Source: Dehalococcoidia bacterium
Lineage (GTDB): Bacteria > Chloroflexota > Dehalococcoidia > Bin125
Length of the DNA: 64,000 bases
Assembly (NCBI GenBank): GCA_022826965.1
Contig: JAJDTU010000003.1
Coordinates: forward strand, 59,035 to 123,034
Direction: 5' to 3'
Part shown: piece by piece, positions 1 through 8,694 of the stretch
How the letters are laid out: each line of letters opens with the position of its first letter
How positions within the stretch are numbered: the stretch's first letter is position 1
Position numbers and translations under genes: made by a program
The notes under the pieces: model-generated
The model's database searches: none
What the model saw: the letters and a program-made list of their open reading frames with translations, nothing else
Told to the model about the DNA's origin: nothing

Positions 1-326
1 GCGGCCACTCCGGTGGCGCCGACCCGGATTTCATGCACGAAGAGCACCACACCAACGGCGGTCAGAACTACGGCCACTACACCGATCCCACGGTTGACGA
101 CCTCCTGACCCAGGGCCGCACGACCTTCGGTGTCGAAGCACGCAAGGACATCTATGACCGGGCCCAGCGCTACCTGATGACAGAGAACCCGCCGCGCATC
201 TTTGCCGGCCACTCGTTCGGCATGGTGATCGCACGGAGCTACGTCAAGGGCTTCAGCGGCGTCGCCCACCACGGCTTCACCGGCGTCCACCTGGCCAACA
301 TGTGGTTCGACGGTAAGCCGGCCTAG
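1..326 (+). CDS. ABC transporter substrate-binding protein, family 5 (C-terminal part only)
   Basis: The reading frame is open from the left edge (frame of base 3) and stops at TAG 324-326, so only about the last 108 residues are seen. They read GADPDFMH, then YTDPTVDDLL, an Arg/Asp-rich helix and a Trp-containing tail. This is the usual end of peptide/nickel-type (SBP_bac_5) binding proteins, in which the list of peptide termini and a 'line of reactants' helix close lobe I. The protein would be exported and feed an oligopeptide or related small-molecule ABC importer. No permease follows; a strong hairpin lies directly downstream. The N-terminus and ligand pocket are outside the window, so the substrate cannot be guessed. 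Confidence 0.75.
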   Translation, partial: GHSGGADPDFMHEEHHTNGGQNYGHYTDPTVDDLLTQGRTTFGVEARKDIYDRAQRYLMTENPPRIFAGHSFGMVIARSYVKGFSGVAHHGFTGVHLANMWFDGKPA

Positions 327-356
327 GCCGTCGGTCAACGGGCGAGCAGGCCGGGG

Positions 357-400
357 CGAGGGGCGACCGGGCTCGCCCGCGAGAGCCCGGTCGCCCCTCG
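357..400. terminator. Perfect 18-bp hairpin after the binding-protein gene
   Basis: Arms 357-374 and 383-400 are exact reverse complements, with an 8-nt loop (375-382). The hairpin starts 31 nt after the stop codon of the upstream gene. There is no T-run after it, so it is either a Rho-independent terminator of the U-poor type common in GC-rich genomes or a 3' stabilising stem. Confidence 0.7.
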
Positions 401-701
401 GCACGTCGGTGGCCGATGAGTGTTCGTTAGATACCGCCCGCTGGGGCGATGCCGGTGGCCGGCTCTCCCCAGTACCCGGTCATAACTTTTCGCATCAACG
501 TTGCCCTCCGTGATGAGCCTCTCAATCCTCGGAACCCCAGTCGGTACATCACCAATCGCCCGCCGGACCACTGCCGGACCGATCACGCACCGGAGCGGAG
601 TACGACTACGCTGAGTCGACGCCCCTTTGGGCTGTCGAGGATGCATTCGCGCCGATACGCCCAACGCGCAGGTCCGCGCTTCGGAACCGGGAGATGACTG
701 G
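401..701. other. Non-coding gap before the HAD gene
   Basis: No convincing gene, RNA or repeat is seen here. Short open frames on both strands lack a ribosome binding site and family-like sequence. The segment presumably holds the promoter of the HAD gene. Confidence 0.5.
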
Positions 702-1406
702 ATGGCTAACGAATCGCTGGCTCGCGTCCGCTACCTGACCTTCGACATCTTCGGTACCGTGATGGACCTGACCGGCAGCCTGGCTCCTCCGTCCGCTGAG
801 TTCCTGGCGGCCCACGGCTCCGAGATGACCGGAGAGGCGTTCTACGCCCAATGGCGAGCCCGACAGCGGATCGAGCAGTACCAGGACAACCTGCTCATGC
901 TCGGCCACAGCGGATACCTCGAGACCTGCCGCCGAGCGTTCGTTTACACGCTCAAGCAGAACGGTGTCAGCTACAACGACGATGACGTACGAGAGTTTAT
1001 GAGCGTGTATCGGGACCTGAAGCCGTACGACGACGCCATCCGAGGGTTGCACTCGTTGGCGGAGCGATACCAGCTGGTCGCGCTCTCAAACGGCGAGCAG
1101 TGGTACCTGGAGGAGTTGCTGAGCAACAACGTGCCAATCGAGTTCGCCGCGATCATCTCGGTCGAACAAGTCGGGGCGTTCAAGCCGTCCCCGGGCATCT
1201 ACCGCAAGGCCGTCCAACAACTCGAGTGCGAGCCCGGCGAGATCATGATGGTCGCGGCCCACGCCTTCGACATCCTCGGTGCGCAGACCTGCGGCTTCAA
1301 GGCTGCCTACGTCAACCGCTACGGCCTACCGACGGAGGTCTGGGATTACCAGCCCGAGATCGTCGTTGATGACTTTCTCGAGCTGGCAGACAGACTGCTG
1401 AGCTGA
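702..1406 (+). CDS. HAD-superfamily hydrolase, haloacid dehalogenase type II-like
   Basis: A protein of 234 residues. Motif I is FDIFGTVMD near residue 13, with the nucleophilic Asp. Motif II is ALSNGE, the motif III Lys is in FKPSPGIY, and the C-terminal VAAHAFDILGA segment is the type II haloacid dehalogenase signature. That family hydrolyses 2-haloalkanoic acids through an aspartyl ester, although many members act on phosphorylated or unknown substrates. The frame extends upstream to 627, but I chose ATG 702 because a GGGAG lies about 8 nt before it and the conserved domain begins soon after. It lies next to two Fe(II) dioxygenase genes. The substrate is not established by sequence. Confidence 0.8.
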   Translation: MANESLARVRYLTFDIFGTVMDLTGSLAPPSAEFLAAHGSEMTGEAFYAQWRARQRIEQYQDNLLMLGHSGYLETCRRAFVYTLKQNGVSYNDDDVREFMSVYRDLKPYDDAIRGLHSLAERYQLVALSNGEQWYLEELLSNNVPIEFAAIISVEQVGAFKPSPGIYRKAVQQLECEPGEIMMVAAHAFDILGAQTCGFKAAYVNRYGLPTEVWDYQPEIVVDDFLELADRLLS

Positions 1407-1419
1407 ACCTCGATCACCG

Positions 1420-2325
1420 TCAGGCAAACTGGTCCTGTCCCGGCGCGATCATCTCCATGATCTTGTCGGCCTTGTCGACGTGCTCTCTGAACGGGTAGGG
1501 ATGGTCGTAGCCGAGGATCTTGTGCAGCTCGGGGTAGCGCTCCAGACGCTCGGGCGAGACCGCGCCGTCGTCCCACATCTGCAACCGCTGCATGTACGAG
1601 CGGATCCAGACGAGCACCATCGTGACGCGCAGGCCGGTGCTCATGCGGTTCATCGCGCCGTGCCACGTGTTGCCGCCCCAGACGGCAAGCGATCCGGCCT
1701 TGGCCTCAATCGGGACGGGTTCGTAGAGCCGGTCTTCGCCCTCCCACTCCCAGAAGTTCGTCTCGTGCGGCGCCGGCGCCCGGCCCCAGCGATGCGAGCC
1801 CGGAACGAAGACGGTCGGACCATCCTCACGCGAGGCGTAGTCGGTCAGCACCCAACTGGTGTTGACCAGGTGCGTGTACGCAGCCTGGGGCGGCGGCACG
1901 CCATGCGTGTCGTTGTGGATGGCCAGGTAGTTCTTCTCATGCGGCGGCTTGATGATCGACGACGTGCCGCCCAGGATCGCGCTCTGGCCGCAGTGCCAGC
2001 GAGCCATCGCCAGCACAACCGGGTTGAGCACCGCCTCGGTGATCACGTCGTCCTCGTCGACCAGCTGCCAGGCCATTTCGTTCGGCGCCGGCAGATCGGC
2101 CGTCTGCCAATCATCAATGGTGACATCGTGTCGCTTCTGGTAGGTGTTCAGGATCGCGTCACGCAAGCGCTCCGCGAAGCCGGGTGACGTACCCAACTTC
2201 TCCGGCGGGATGACCGTGAATCCGTAGGCGTCCAACTCGACGATGTGTCGAGACAGGTCATGCTCCAGGATCGTCTTGACCAGCGGGTCGGCGTGCGGGG
2301 ACTTGCCAAGTTCGGCGATGTTCAT
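1420..2325 (-). CDS. Phytanoyl-CoA dioxygenase (PhyH) family protein A
   Basis: A protein of 301 residues. The double-stranded beta-helix Fe(II)/2-oxoglutarate site is visible as HND (His-x-Asp) in the middle and a distal His in TWHGAMNR. The Arg of GLRVTMV probably binds 2-oxoglutarate. PhyH enzymes hydroxylate unactivated carbons of lipids and diverse natural products. The open frame runs on to 2622, but ATG 2325 has a GGAG 5-8 nt upstream and matches the start of the fold. It is divergent from a second PhyH gene whose start is 127 bp away, so the pair probably shares a regulatory region. The substrate is unknown. Confidence 0.82.
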   Translation of the reverse strand: MNIAELGKSPHADPLVKTILEHDLSRHIVELDAYGFTVIPPEKLGTSPGFAERLRDAILNTYQKRHDVTIDDWQTADLPAPNEMAWQLVDEDDVITEAVLNPVVLAMARWHCGQSAILGGTSSIIKPPHEKNYLAIHNDTHGVPPPQAAYTHLVNTSWVLTDYASREDGPTVFVPGSHRWGRAPAPHETNFWEWEGEDRLYEPVPIEAKAGSLAVWGGNTWHGAMNRMSTGLRVTMVLVWIRSYMQRLQMWDDGAVSPERLERYPELHKILGYDHPYPFREHVDKADKIMEMIAPGQDQFA

Positions 2326-2452
2326 CTCTGCTCCAGTCGGTAGCCGTGCGTGACGTGTGTTCACGTCCAATACGAACGCGCGCAGTCTAGTACGTCCAGC
2401 GCTTGAGTTGATGAGATCGCTAGCCTGCTGGCGTCCAGGCAAGGAGGTTGAG

Positions 2453-3373
2453 ATGGCAATAGATGCACTTGCGCTCGAGCGGGAGCTCATCGCGCTCCGC
2501 GAATTGGCGTCGGTGAAGCTCGCCGATGATCCGATTCCAGCAGGCAAGGAGGCCGAACGCCGCCTCCAGGCCGACATCGAGAAGTACGACCTCAAGGGCG
2601 AAATCGCCGACCTCGAGACCAAGGGCTACGCAGTCATTCCACCGGACAAGGCTGCTCCGATGGAGCTGTTCGATCGCATCCGCGCCGCGATCCTCCGCAT
2701 CGCTGAGGCGGACGAGCGTGAGTGGCGTCCCGGTCTGGGCAAGACGGTGCAGCATCTGCTGCCGCAGGATCCAGTGTTCGAGGAGGTCTTGACCTCGCCG
2801 GTCCCGCTGACCCTGGTGACGTACATGCTCGGTTGGCGAGCGAAGATCAGCCAGACCACTGGTCTGGTCAAAGACACGCGAACCCCTCCGCTCACGATCC
2901 ACGCCGACCACAGCTACAAGTTCCCCACGCCCTGGCCGCTCACCGCCCAATACTGCAACCTGAACTGGATCACGGGCGACTACACCCGCGAGAACGGCGC
3001 CGTCTGCGTCTGGCCGGGATCGCACCGCTGGGGCCAAAACGTCCCGCCGGAGTTCCAGCAGGCGCACGACCATCCCGACCTCGAGGTGCTCGAGGTTCCA
3101 AAGGGCTCCGTGATTGCCTGGCACGGAAGTCTCTGGCATGGCGCGTTGCCGAGAACCGCGGAGGGACAGCGAGTCACCCTGGTCATGCCGTTCGTCCGCG
3201 ATCACGTGCAGGCCCAGGAACTCTACTGGGCGTCCGTGACACCCGAGATGATCGAGAGAAACCCGGCGCGATTCTGCACGTTGGTCGGCTTGACCTCGCG
3301 GATGCCCTGGATTTCCGCCGACTTCCCGATCGCGCCGACCGCGGGCATCCCCAACGGGTCGCAGTGGGAGTAA
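2453..3373 (+). CDS. Phytanoyl-CoA dioxygenase (PhyH) family protein B
   Basis: A protein of 306 residues, distantly related to its divergent neighbour. The metal ligands appear as HADH (His-x-Asp) and the distal His in LWHGALPR, followed by the Arg of GQRVTLV. The start is ATG 2453, fixed by a strong AAGGAGG directly upstream; the longer in-frame extension to 2357 lacks one. It ends 4 nt before the convergent deacetylase stop. Predicted to be a cytosolic non-haem Fe(II)/2-oxoglutarate oxygenase. The two PhyH genes may act on related substrates, but nothing in the sequence identifies them. Confidence 0.82.
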   Translation: MAIDALALERELIALRELASVKLADDPIPAGKEAERRLQADIEKYDLKGEIADLETKGYAVIPPDKAAPMELFDRIRAAILRIAEADEREWRPGLGKTVQHLLPQDPVFEEVLTSPVPLTLVTYMLGWRAKISQTTGLVKDTRTPPLTIHADHSYKFPTPWPLTAQYCNLNWITGDYTRENGAVCVWPGSHRWGQNVPPEFQQAHDHPDLEVLEVPKGSVIAWHGSLWHGALPRTAEGQRVTLVMPFVRDHVQAQELYWASVTPEMIERNPARFCTLVGLTSRMPWISADFPIAPTAGIPNGSQWE

Positions 3374-3377
3374 CCCG

Positions 3378-4643
3378 CTATTCGCAAACTGGCTCGAACG
3401 CGTAGCGCTTGAGGCGCAGTACGGTCAGGGCCGATTCGAGCGCGAGAATCGTCTGACTGCGATCGCCGCCGCCGTCGTGCAGGACCAGGATGGCGTTGGG
3501 TCTCGCGGCGGCAATGATGTTTGCCGAGATCACTTCTGCTCCGGGAAGTCTCCAGTCGCTGGTATCGCCCGTGTTCAGGATCATCCTGAGTCCCAGCTTC
3601 GCAGCGCGTTTGACGGTCTCGTCATCGAATCGATAGTTAGGCGGGCGGAAGCAGGGAGTGGCGTGCTCGCCCAACGCCTGCTGCGTGCGCAGTAAGGTCC
3701 GATTGAATGCTTCCTCGCTCAGCCCGAGCAGGTCGTCATGCGCCCAGGTGTGATTGGCCAGCGTGTGACCCTCGCTGATGATTCGCTCGATCAGTTCGGG
3801 GTACGCGGCCACCGCTCGGCCAACAACAAAGAACGTGGCTCGCGCATCATGGCGTTTGAGAATGTCCAGGATGATCGGTGTGTTGGCCGGATCCGGGCCG
3901 TCGTCGAAGGTCAGATGAATCGTGGCGGGTGGGATCGTGAGGTTCGCGCCGTCGGCGAGTCGGCGCAAGTTGAGGCACTCCAGATCGCCGAAGGCGCAGG
4001 CGCTGGGTGAAGCCAGGCTGAGGACGAGGTCGTCACTTGACTCCGGAATCACCATCACCTCCAAGAGTCCCGCGTTACCGGCAACTCTGTTCACGCGCGC
4101 AACGCTGCCGCCGCTAACACGCAGAGCCTGGTCGCGAAATGCGGACGCGCTCGCGGAGATCGGCTCGCTCAGCCCGATCAGGACCGCAACTCGGTCTAGG
4201 CCGCTGTGATGGTCAATCCCATTGATGAACGCCGCTGTGACCGCTGGACCGACCACCGTCGCTTCCGGTCGATTGGACAACGGAACAAGGTGCTGGCTGC
4301 AGATCGCACCGGTTCCCGAGCATCCCCAAACGGCACTCAGGCGAATGCCGACGGCAGATCTTCCGTCGGGAACGATTCGCAGCGCCCATAGGTCCGAGCG
4401 TTCGTCGACGCGTCGAACCGCGGCAATGATTCCGCCGCTGACTGTGAAGACACGAGAGTCGAGTCTGTCACCGGCGCTCGCGATGGGCTCGCTAAAACGG
4501 AGCAGGACAGAGAACTCGGTCCCACTGTGCTCGGTTGGTACAGCTTCAAACTGCGCGTTCAGAGTCCGAGGCTGCCAATTGGATAGTGCGGCGACGCCGA
4601 GTAGCAACCAGATTGCAGCCAGCGCCGTGGTCCCGCCAAACAT
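3378..4643 (-). CDS. Secreted polysaccharide deacetylase with SwmB-like modules (short paralogue)
   Basis: A protein of 421 residues. It has an N-terminal hydrophobic segment (about residues 5-20), then two modules containing FSEPIxS and VxGGxVxxVxRV (SwmB/Ig-like, about 35-225), then a NodB domain from about residue 238. The NodB motifs are complete: TFDDGP (catalytic and metal Asp), HTWAH (metal His), FRPPNY, and LHDGGGDRSQT with the C-terminal catalytic His. Such enzymes deacetylate N-acetylated glycans at the cell surface. It sits 22 nt downstream of the acyl-CoA carboxylase gene, probably in one transcript. A 709-residue paralogue lies on the other side of that gene. Confidence 0.85.
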   Translation of the reverse strand: MFGGTTALAAIWLLLGVAALSNWQPRTLNAQFEAVPTEHSGTEFSVLLRFSEPIASAGDRLDSRVFTVSGGIIAAVRRVDERSDLWALRIVPDGRSAVGIRLSAVWGCSGTGAICSQHLVPLSNRPEATVVGPAVTAAFINGIDHHSGLDRVAVLIGLSEPISASASAFRDQALRVSGGSVARVNRVAGNAGLLEVMVIPESSDDLVLSLASPSACAFGDLECLNLRRLADGANLTIPPATIHLTFDDGPDPANTPIILDILKRHDARATFFVVGRAVAAYPELIERIISEGHTLANHTWAHDDLLGLSEEAFNRTLLRTQQALGEHATPCFRPPNYRFDDETVKRAAKLGLRMILNTGDTSDWRLPGAEVISANIIAAARPNAILVLHDGGGDRSQTILALESALTVLRLKRYAFEPVCE

Positions 4644-4665
4644 CGTCGAGCATCGTCACATGTGG

Positions 4666-6252
4666 TTACGGTCTCATCCCGTAGCGGACGCGCAGGCCGA
4701 GCTGTGCCGGGATCTGAGTTTCGTAGGCGGTCTCGAGCCACTCGGCGAGTAGTCGCCGAGTGTCGCGCGGGTCGATGATGTCCTCGACGGCGAAAGCCTC
4801 CGCCGCGCTGAACACGCTGCGCAGCGCGATCAGACGTTCCTCGATCTCGGCGCGATGGGCGTCCGGATCCGGAGCGTCTTCGATTTCCCGTCGGTAAGCT
4901 GCCGCGACGCCGCCTTCGATCGGGATCGAGCCCCACTCGGCGGATGGCCAGGCGACTCGGAAACAGAAGCGGCTGAAGTCCTGATGCGCTCCGCCGGCGA
5001 CGCCGTAGAGCCGGCGCACGACCACTGTCGCCCACGGCACCTGAGAGTCGTCAATCGCCGCCGCCGCGCGGACGCCGGCTCGGAGTGTTCCCACGCCCTC
5101 GCCGGGCCGGCCAATCAGGAAGCCGGGCTGGTCGGCGAAGTTCACGATCGGTAGGTGAAAGACGTCGCAGAGGTCGACGAACTTCTCGAACTTTCGCGCC
5201 TCAGAGGCGCTCATGGCGCCGCCGTAGTGCATCGGGTCGTTGCCCAGCACCCCGATCGGTATCCCCGCGATCCGAGCGAAGCCGGTGACCTGCGAGCGGC
5301 CGTAGTAGCGGTTGAGCTCAAAGAAGGAATCCCGGTCAACCACCAGTTGGATCAGCTTGCGCGGGTCGTAGCCGCGATTCCGGTGCCTGGGAACGATGGA
5401 GAGCAGTTCCGCTTCCCGGCGATCGACCGGGTCATCGCTCTTGGTTACGGGCGGCATCTGATGCACATTGGTCGGCAGATAGGAGAGAAAGGCTCTGATC
5501 TGCTCAAACAGTTCGTCCTCGTCGGCGACATCGTTGTCGACAACGCCGCTCTTGCGCGCATGCACCTCGTAGCCGCCGAGATCTTCCTTGGAGATGTTCT
5601 CGCCCAGCGAACGGGCGACCAGGGGCGGTCCACCGGCGAAGACCTGGGTCGTCCCCCGAACCATCACGGCGAAGTGGCTGGCCGGCACTTCGGCCGCGGG
5701 CAGCCCCGCCACCGATCCAAGCGCTGCCGAAACGACCGGCACCTCGGCCATCAGTTTGCCCCAGCGCTCCGGCCAGAACAGTTCGGGCAGGTAGGTGCGG
5801 CCCATTTGTGCCGTGGCCCGAATATCCGCCCCGAATCCGTCGATCAGGCGAATCAGGGGCACCTTGAGTTCCAGCGCCATCCGCTCGGCATCACCGGTTT
5901 TGTCGCCGCCGCCGCCGTGGACTCTGAGCTTGCTCGTCTCTGCCTCCGAGCCGCCCTTGAGCCGCGCCGTGTAGTCGGCGCCGCGAACCACGACCGGACG
6001 CCCGTCGATCCGCGCGCTGCCCATGACCGTGCCGGAGGGCAGGAAACCGACCAGCTCTTGGTCGTCGTAGAACCCGGCTCCGGCCAGAATCCCGCGCTCG
6101 CGGAAGGATCCCTCGTCGGTCAGCAGGTCTATTCGTTCACGGACCGTCAAGCGACCGAGCTCGTGTTGCTCGGCCACGCGTTCGGGCCCGCCCATCCGCC
6201 TGGCCAGCTCGCGGCGGTGTCGGATTTCTTCTACCTCAGCCTCCCACGACAT
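4666..6252 (-). CDS. Acyl-CoA carboxylase carboxyltransferase (beta) subunit
   Basis: A protein of 528 residues, the normal length for propionyl/methylcrotonyl/acetyl-CoA carboxylase beta subunits. It has the two crotonase-like halves: RLTVRERIDLL and GGGGDKTG at the front, then PGFLIGRPGE and GVAGGAHQ in the second half. The subunit transfers CO2 from carboxybiotin to an acyl-CoA. Start ATG 6252 is preceded by AAGGGG; 18 further in-frame codons upstream are not family-like. No biotin carboxylase or biotin carrier gene is in the window, so the partner must be elsewhere. It is unexpectedly sandwiched between two secreted deacetylase genes on the same strand. Confidence 0.88.
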   Translation of the reverse strand: MSWEAEVEEIRHRRELARRMGGPERVAEQHELGRLTVRERIDLLTDEGSFRERGILAGAGFYDDQELVGFLPSGTVMGSARIDGRPVVVRGADYTARLKGGSEAETSKLRVHGGGGDKTGDAERMALELKVPLIRLIDGFGADIRATAQMGRTYLPELFWPERWGKLMAEVPVVSAALGSVAGLPAAEVPASHFAVMVRGTTQVFAGGPPLVARSLGENISKEDLGGYEVHARKSGVVDNDVADEDELFEQIRAFLSYLPTNVHQMPPVTKSDDPVDRREAELLSIVPRHRNRGYDPRKLIQLVVDRDSFFELNRYYGRSQVTGFARIAGIPIGVLGNDPMHYGGAMSASEARKFEKFVDLCDVFHLPIVNFADQPGFLIGRPGEGVGTLRAGVRAAAAIDDSQVPWATVVVRRLYGVAGGAHQDFSRFCFRVAWPSAEWGSIPIEGGVAAAYRREIEDAPDPDAHRAEIEERLIALRSVFSAAEAFAVEDIIDPRDTRRLLAEWLETAYETQIPAQLGLRVRYGMRP

Positions 6253-6345
6253 ATGCCCGCCCCTTACTGCTCGGAGTTCCAAGTATGACGCCAGTATGAC
6301 GCACACTGGTCGGTTTCATGCTGACAGTACGGGGCAGCCTCGAGA

Positions 6346-8475
6346 CTAGAAGCCGGCAACCGCCTGCACGATTGACGTATGGATCGGCCAGGCTCCAGCC
6401 GGGGTGAGGTACAGCGATACGGGCCGATATGGGCGGCAGACTGGCTCAAACGAGTAGTTCCGGCTGCGCAGGGCCCACATCGCAGATCGCAGCGCCTCCA
6501 CCGTCTGGCTGCGATCGCCTCCCCCGTCGTGCAGCACAATCACCGCTCCCGGGGCAGCCCCGTGATAGATCTGGCGGGCAATCACGTCGGCGCCGGGCAG
6601 CATCCAGTCGCTGGTTCGCACCGTGCCCATGACCAGCCGCAGACCAAGTCTCGCTGCTCGTTCGGCCGTGTGCTCATCAACGCTGTAGTACGGCGGCCGA
6701 ATGCATGGCGTGGCATGTTGACCGAGGATGATTTGGGTCTGATTGATGGTCGCCTCAAGCTTCGCCTGCGACAGTCCCGCCAGGGATTCGTGGTTCCACG
6801 TGTGGTTGGCCAGGGTATGACCTTCGTCGGCGATTCGTTGAATCAGCTCGGGATACCGCTTGACGCTCGTACCCGTCACGAAGAACGTCGCCTTGGCGCC
6901 GTAGTAGGAAAGAATGTCGAGGATTTGCGGCGTATAGATCGGATGAGGACCATCGTCGAAGGTCAGGTGAACCGTCGCAGCGGGGACAATCGCCTCGAAG
7001 CGATTGTCCAATCGCTGCAGGTCGTCGCGGCAGCCGACGAGAGAATCCGCGCAGACCTGCGCCGGATCGATGACGATCTCGGCGTCGATCCCGGAATCGG
7101 GGGCCATGACCACTTCGATCACGTCTGGTCGATCGTTGACCCGACGCACGCCCGCCAGCGGGGTTCCGTTCGTATACAGCACCCGTCGTGACAGGTCGCG
7201 GATGCTGGTCGAGATCGCCTCGCTGAAGGCGATTCGAACTGGGACCCTCGCCAGGCCGCTGTGATGGTCCGGTGCTTCGAGCATGCGCGCGGTGATTGGC
7301 GGTCCGGGGATAATCGTCTCGGCGAGCCTGGAGTCGACAGCCGGAGCAAGCTCGCATTCGCCGACGGCGTAGACGCAGTTTCCCTCGCTAATCAAGCGAA
7401 CGCCCACGGCCTGCCGGCTGTCCGGAGCGATGCGCAGCCGCCAGCGGTCAGCGCCGCCCGGCAATCGCTCCAGCTCGGTCACGACGCCAGCGGTGACCCG
7501 CACAGACGGAGCGCCCGCCGCGCCGGGGCTCTCGTAGAAGCGATCCAACAGCCTCAACGTGACCTCGAACTCCTCGCCTGCGTGATTGGCCGGCGCGTCT
7601 TCGAAGCTGGCGTAGGGAAGCATGTCTTGAGACCGGCGCTCGCTGCTTGCTTCGAGGTCCGGAAATCCTCCTTGGTGGATGCCGATCGTGGCCGCCTCGC
7701 CCGGCTCCCAATGGACCTCCGCAGCGGGCCAGACGAATCGATTGCCGAACCTCCCGTTCCACTGGACGCTGTCGCAGCTCGAAAGCCATGCGATACGACT
7801 CCCTCGCGCGCTGCGCACGTCCACGGTGAATCCGCCCGGCAACGCATCGAGCCCGGCCAGCTCGAGGACGAAACCGCCCTCTCTCTGGAGGGCGCTGAGC
7901 ACCGTCAAGCGCGATCGATCGAGGGCAAACCCGCTGGACGTGAGCGCACCGAGTCCTTCGTAGATTGAGAATCCGGTCCTCCGTTCCGCTCCCGGTGTCA
8001 CGCCGACCGTCAGTTCGGCGGACCAGAGCGTCCGGCCAGACTCGACTCGGAGCGAGGGATGCTCAAGCTCTGGCGTCTCGGACTGACCACGATTGCCGCC
8101 AGCTCGGCCGGTATCCGGGCTGGTCTCGGCCCAGCTCGGCCAAGCCCCACAGACGCCGCGCGTGACCCGGTCTGCGCGAATTGGCGACATCACGGTTCGG
8201 GCTCTCTCCCAGGGCCGGGCGGAGGTTGCGTACCGCCCTGCGAGCGGCTCGGAGGCCGCAATCCCCAGCCGCTGCGCCAGCGACAGTGGCCGCGCCGCGC
8301 CGGAGCTTGCCTCCTCAATGTCAAAGCCGGCGAGCTGGAGAAGATTCGACAGGGCAGCTTGCGGCGCCAGACGGTTCGGCACGACCGAGAGCTGCTCCGA
8401 CGTATCTGTCGGCAGATGCCAACTGAAGAGCAGTAGGACCCCAGCCAGAGCGGCAGATCCCGCGAAAGCGATCAC
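6346..8475 (-). CDS. Secreted polysaccharide deacetylase with long N-terminal region (long paralogue)
   Basis: A protein of 709 residues with an N-terminal transmembrane or signal segment (about residues 5-20). A region of roughly 240 residues without recognised motifs follows, then two SwmB-like modules (FSEAIxT, VRRVNDRPD). The NodB domain starts near residue 470: TFDDGP, HTWNH, IRPPYY, and LHDGGGDRSQT. Its catalytic domain closely resembles the 421-residue paralogue downstream (same LHDGGGDRSQT and FEPVC ends), so the two arose by duplication. The extra N-terminal part may be a carbohydrate-binding or wall-anchoring region. It likely acts outside the membrane on peptidoglycan or an exopolysaccharide. 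Confidence 0.83.
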   Translation of the reverse strand: MIAFAGSAALAGVLLLFSWHLPTDTSEQLSVVPNRLAPQAALSNLLQLAGFDIEEASSGAARPLSLAQRLGIAASEPLAGRYATSARPWERARTVMSPIRADRVTRGVCGAWPSWAETSPDTGRAGGNRGQSETPELEHPSLRVESGRTLWSAELTVGVTPGAERRTGFSIYEGLGALTSSGFALDRSRLTVLSALQREGGFVLELAGLDALPGGFTVDVRSARGSRIAWLSSCDSVQWNGRFGNRFVWPAAEVHWEPGEAATIGIHQGGFPDLEASSERRSQDMLPYASFEDAPANHAGEEFEVTLRLLDRFYESPGAAGAPSVRVTAGVVTELERLPGGADRWRLRIAPDSRQAVGVRLISEGNCVYAVGECELAPAVDSRLAETIIPGPPITARMLEAPDHHSGLARVPVRIAFSEAISTSIRDLSRRVLYTNGTPLAGVRRVNDRPDVIEVVMAPDSGIDAEIVIDPAQVCADSLVGCRDDLQRLDNRFEAIVPAATVHLTFDDGPHPIYTPQILDILSYYGAKATFFVTGTSVKRYPELIQRIADEGHTLANHTWNHESLAGLSQAKLEATINQTQIILGQHATPCIRPPYYSVDEHTAERAARLGLRLVMGTVRTSDWMLPGADVIARQIYHGAAPGAVIVLHDGGGDRSQTVEALRSAMWALRSRNYSFEPVCRPYRPVSLYLTPAGAWPIHTSIVQAVAGF

Positions 8476-8694
8476 GGTCGTGGACCTAATCGGCTAACGG
8501 CGAGGACAAGTTCTTCGTCGCTTGCTCACGCCTCTACTTGACATAGCGAGATTATGGTAAAGCAAAGGGGAACCGATCGTCCGAGACGTGAGTCTTCGAT
8601 TCGACGATCGATTCCCATTGATCCAACCGGGATCCGACGGGCACACCGATGACGGGACGAGGGGCGCGGGAGAGCGGGCGAGATGAGGGTCGAT

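Noticed and set aside
8538..8566. TTGACATAGCGAGATTATGGT as a plus-strand promoter
   Set aside because: The -35-like TTGACA has only about 9 bp before the TATGGT, and there is no plus-strand gene downstream.
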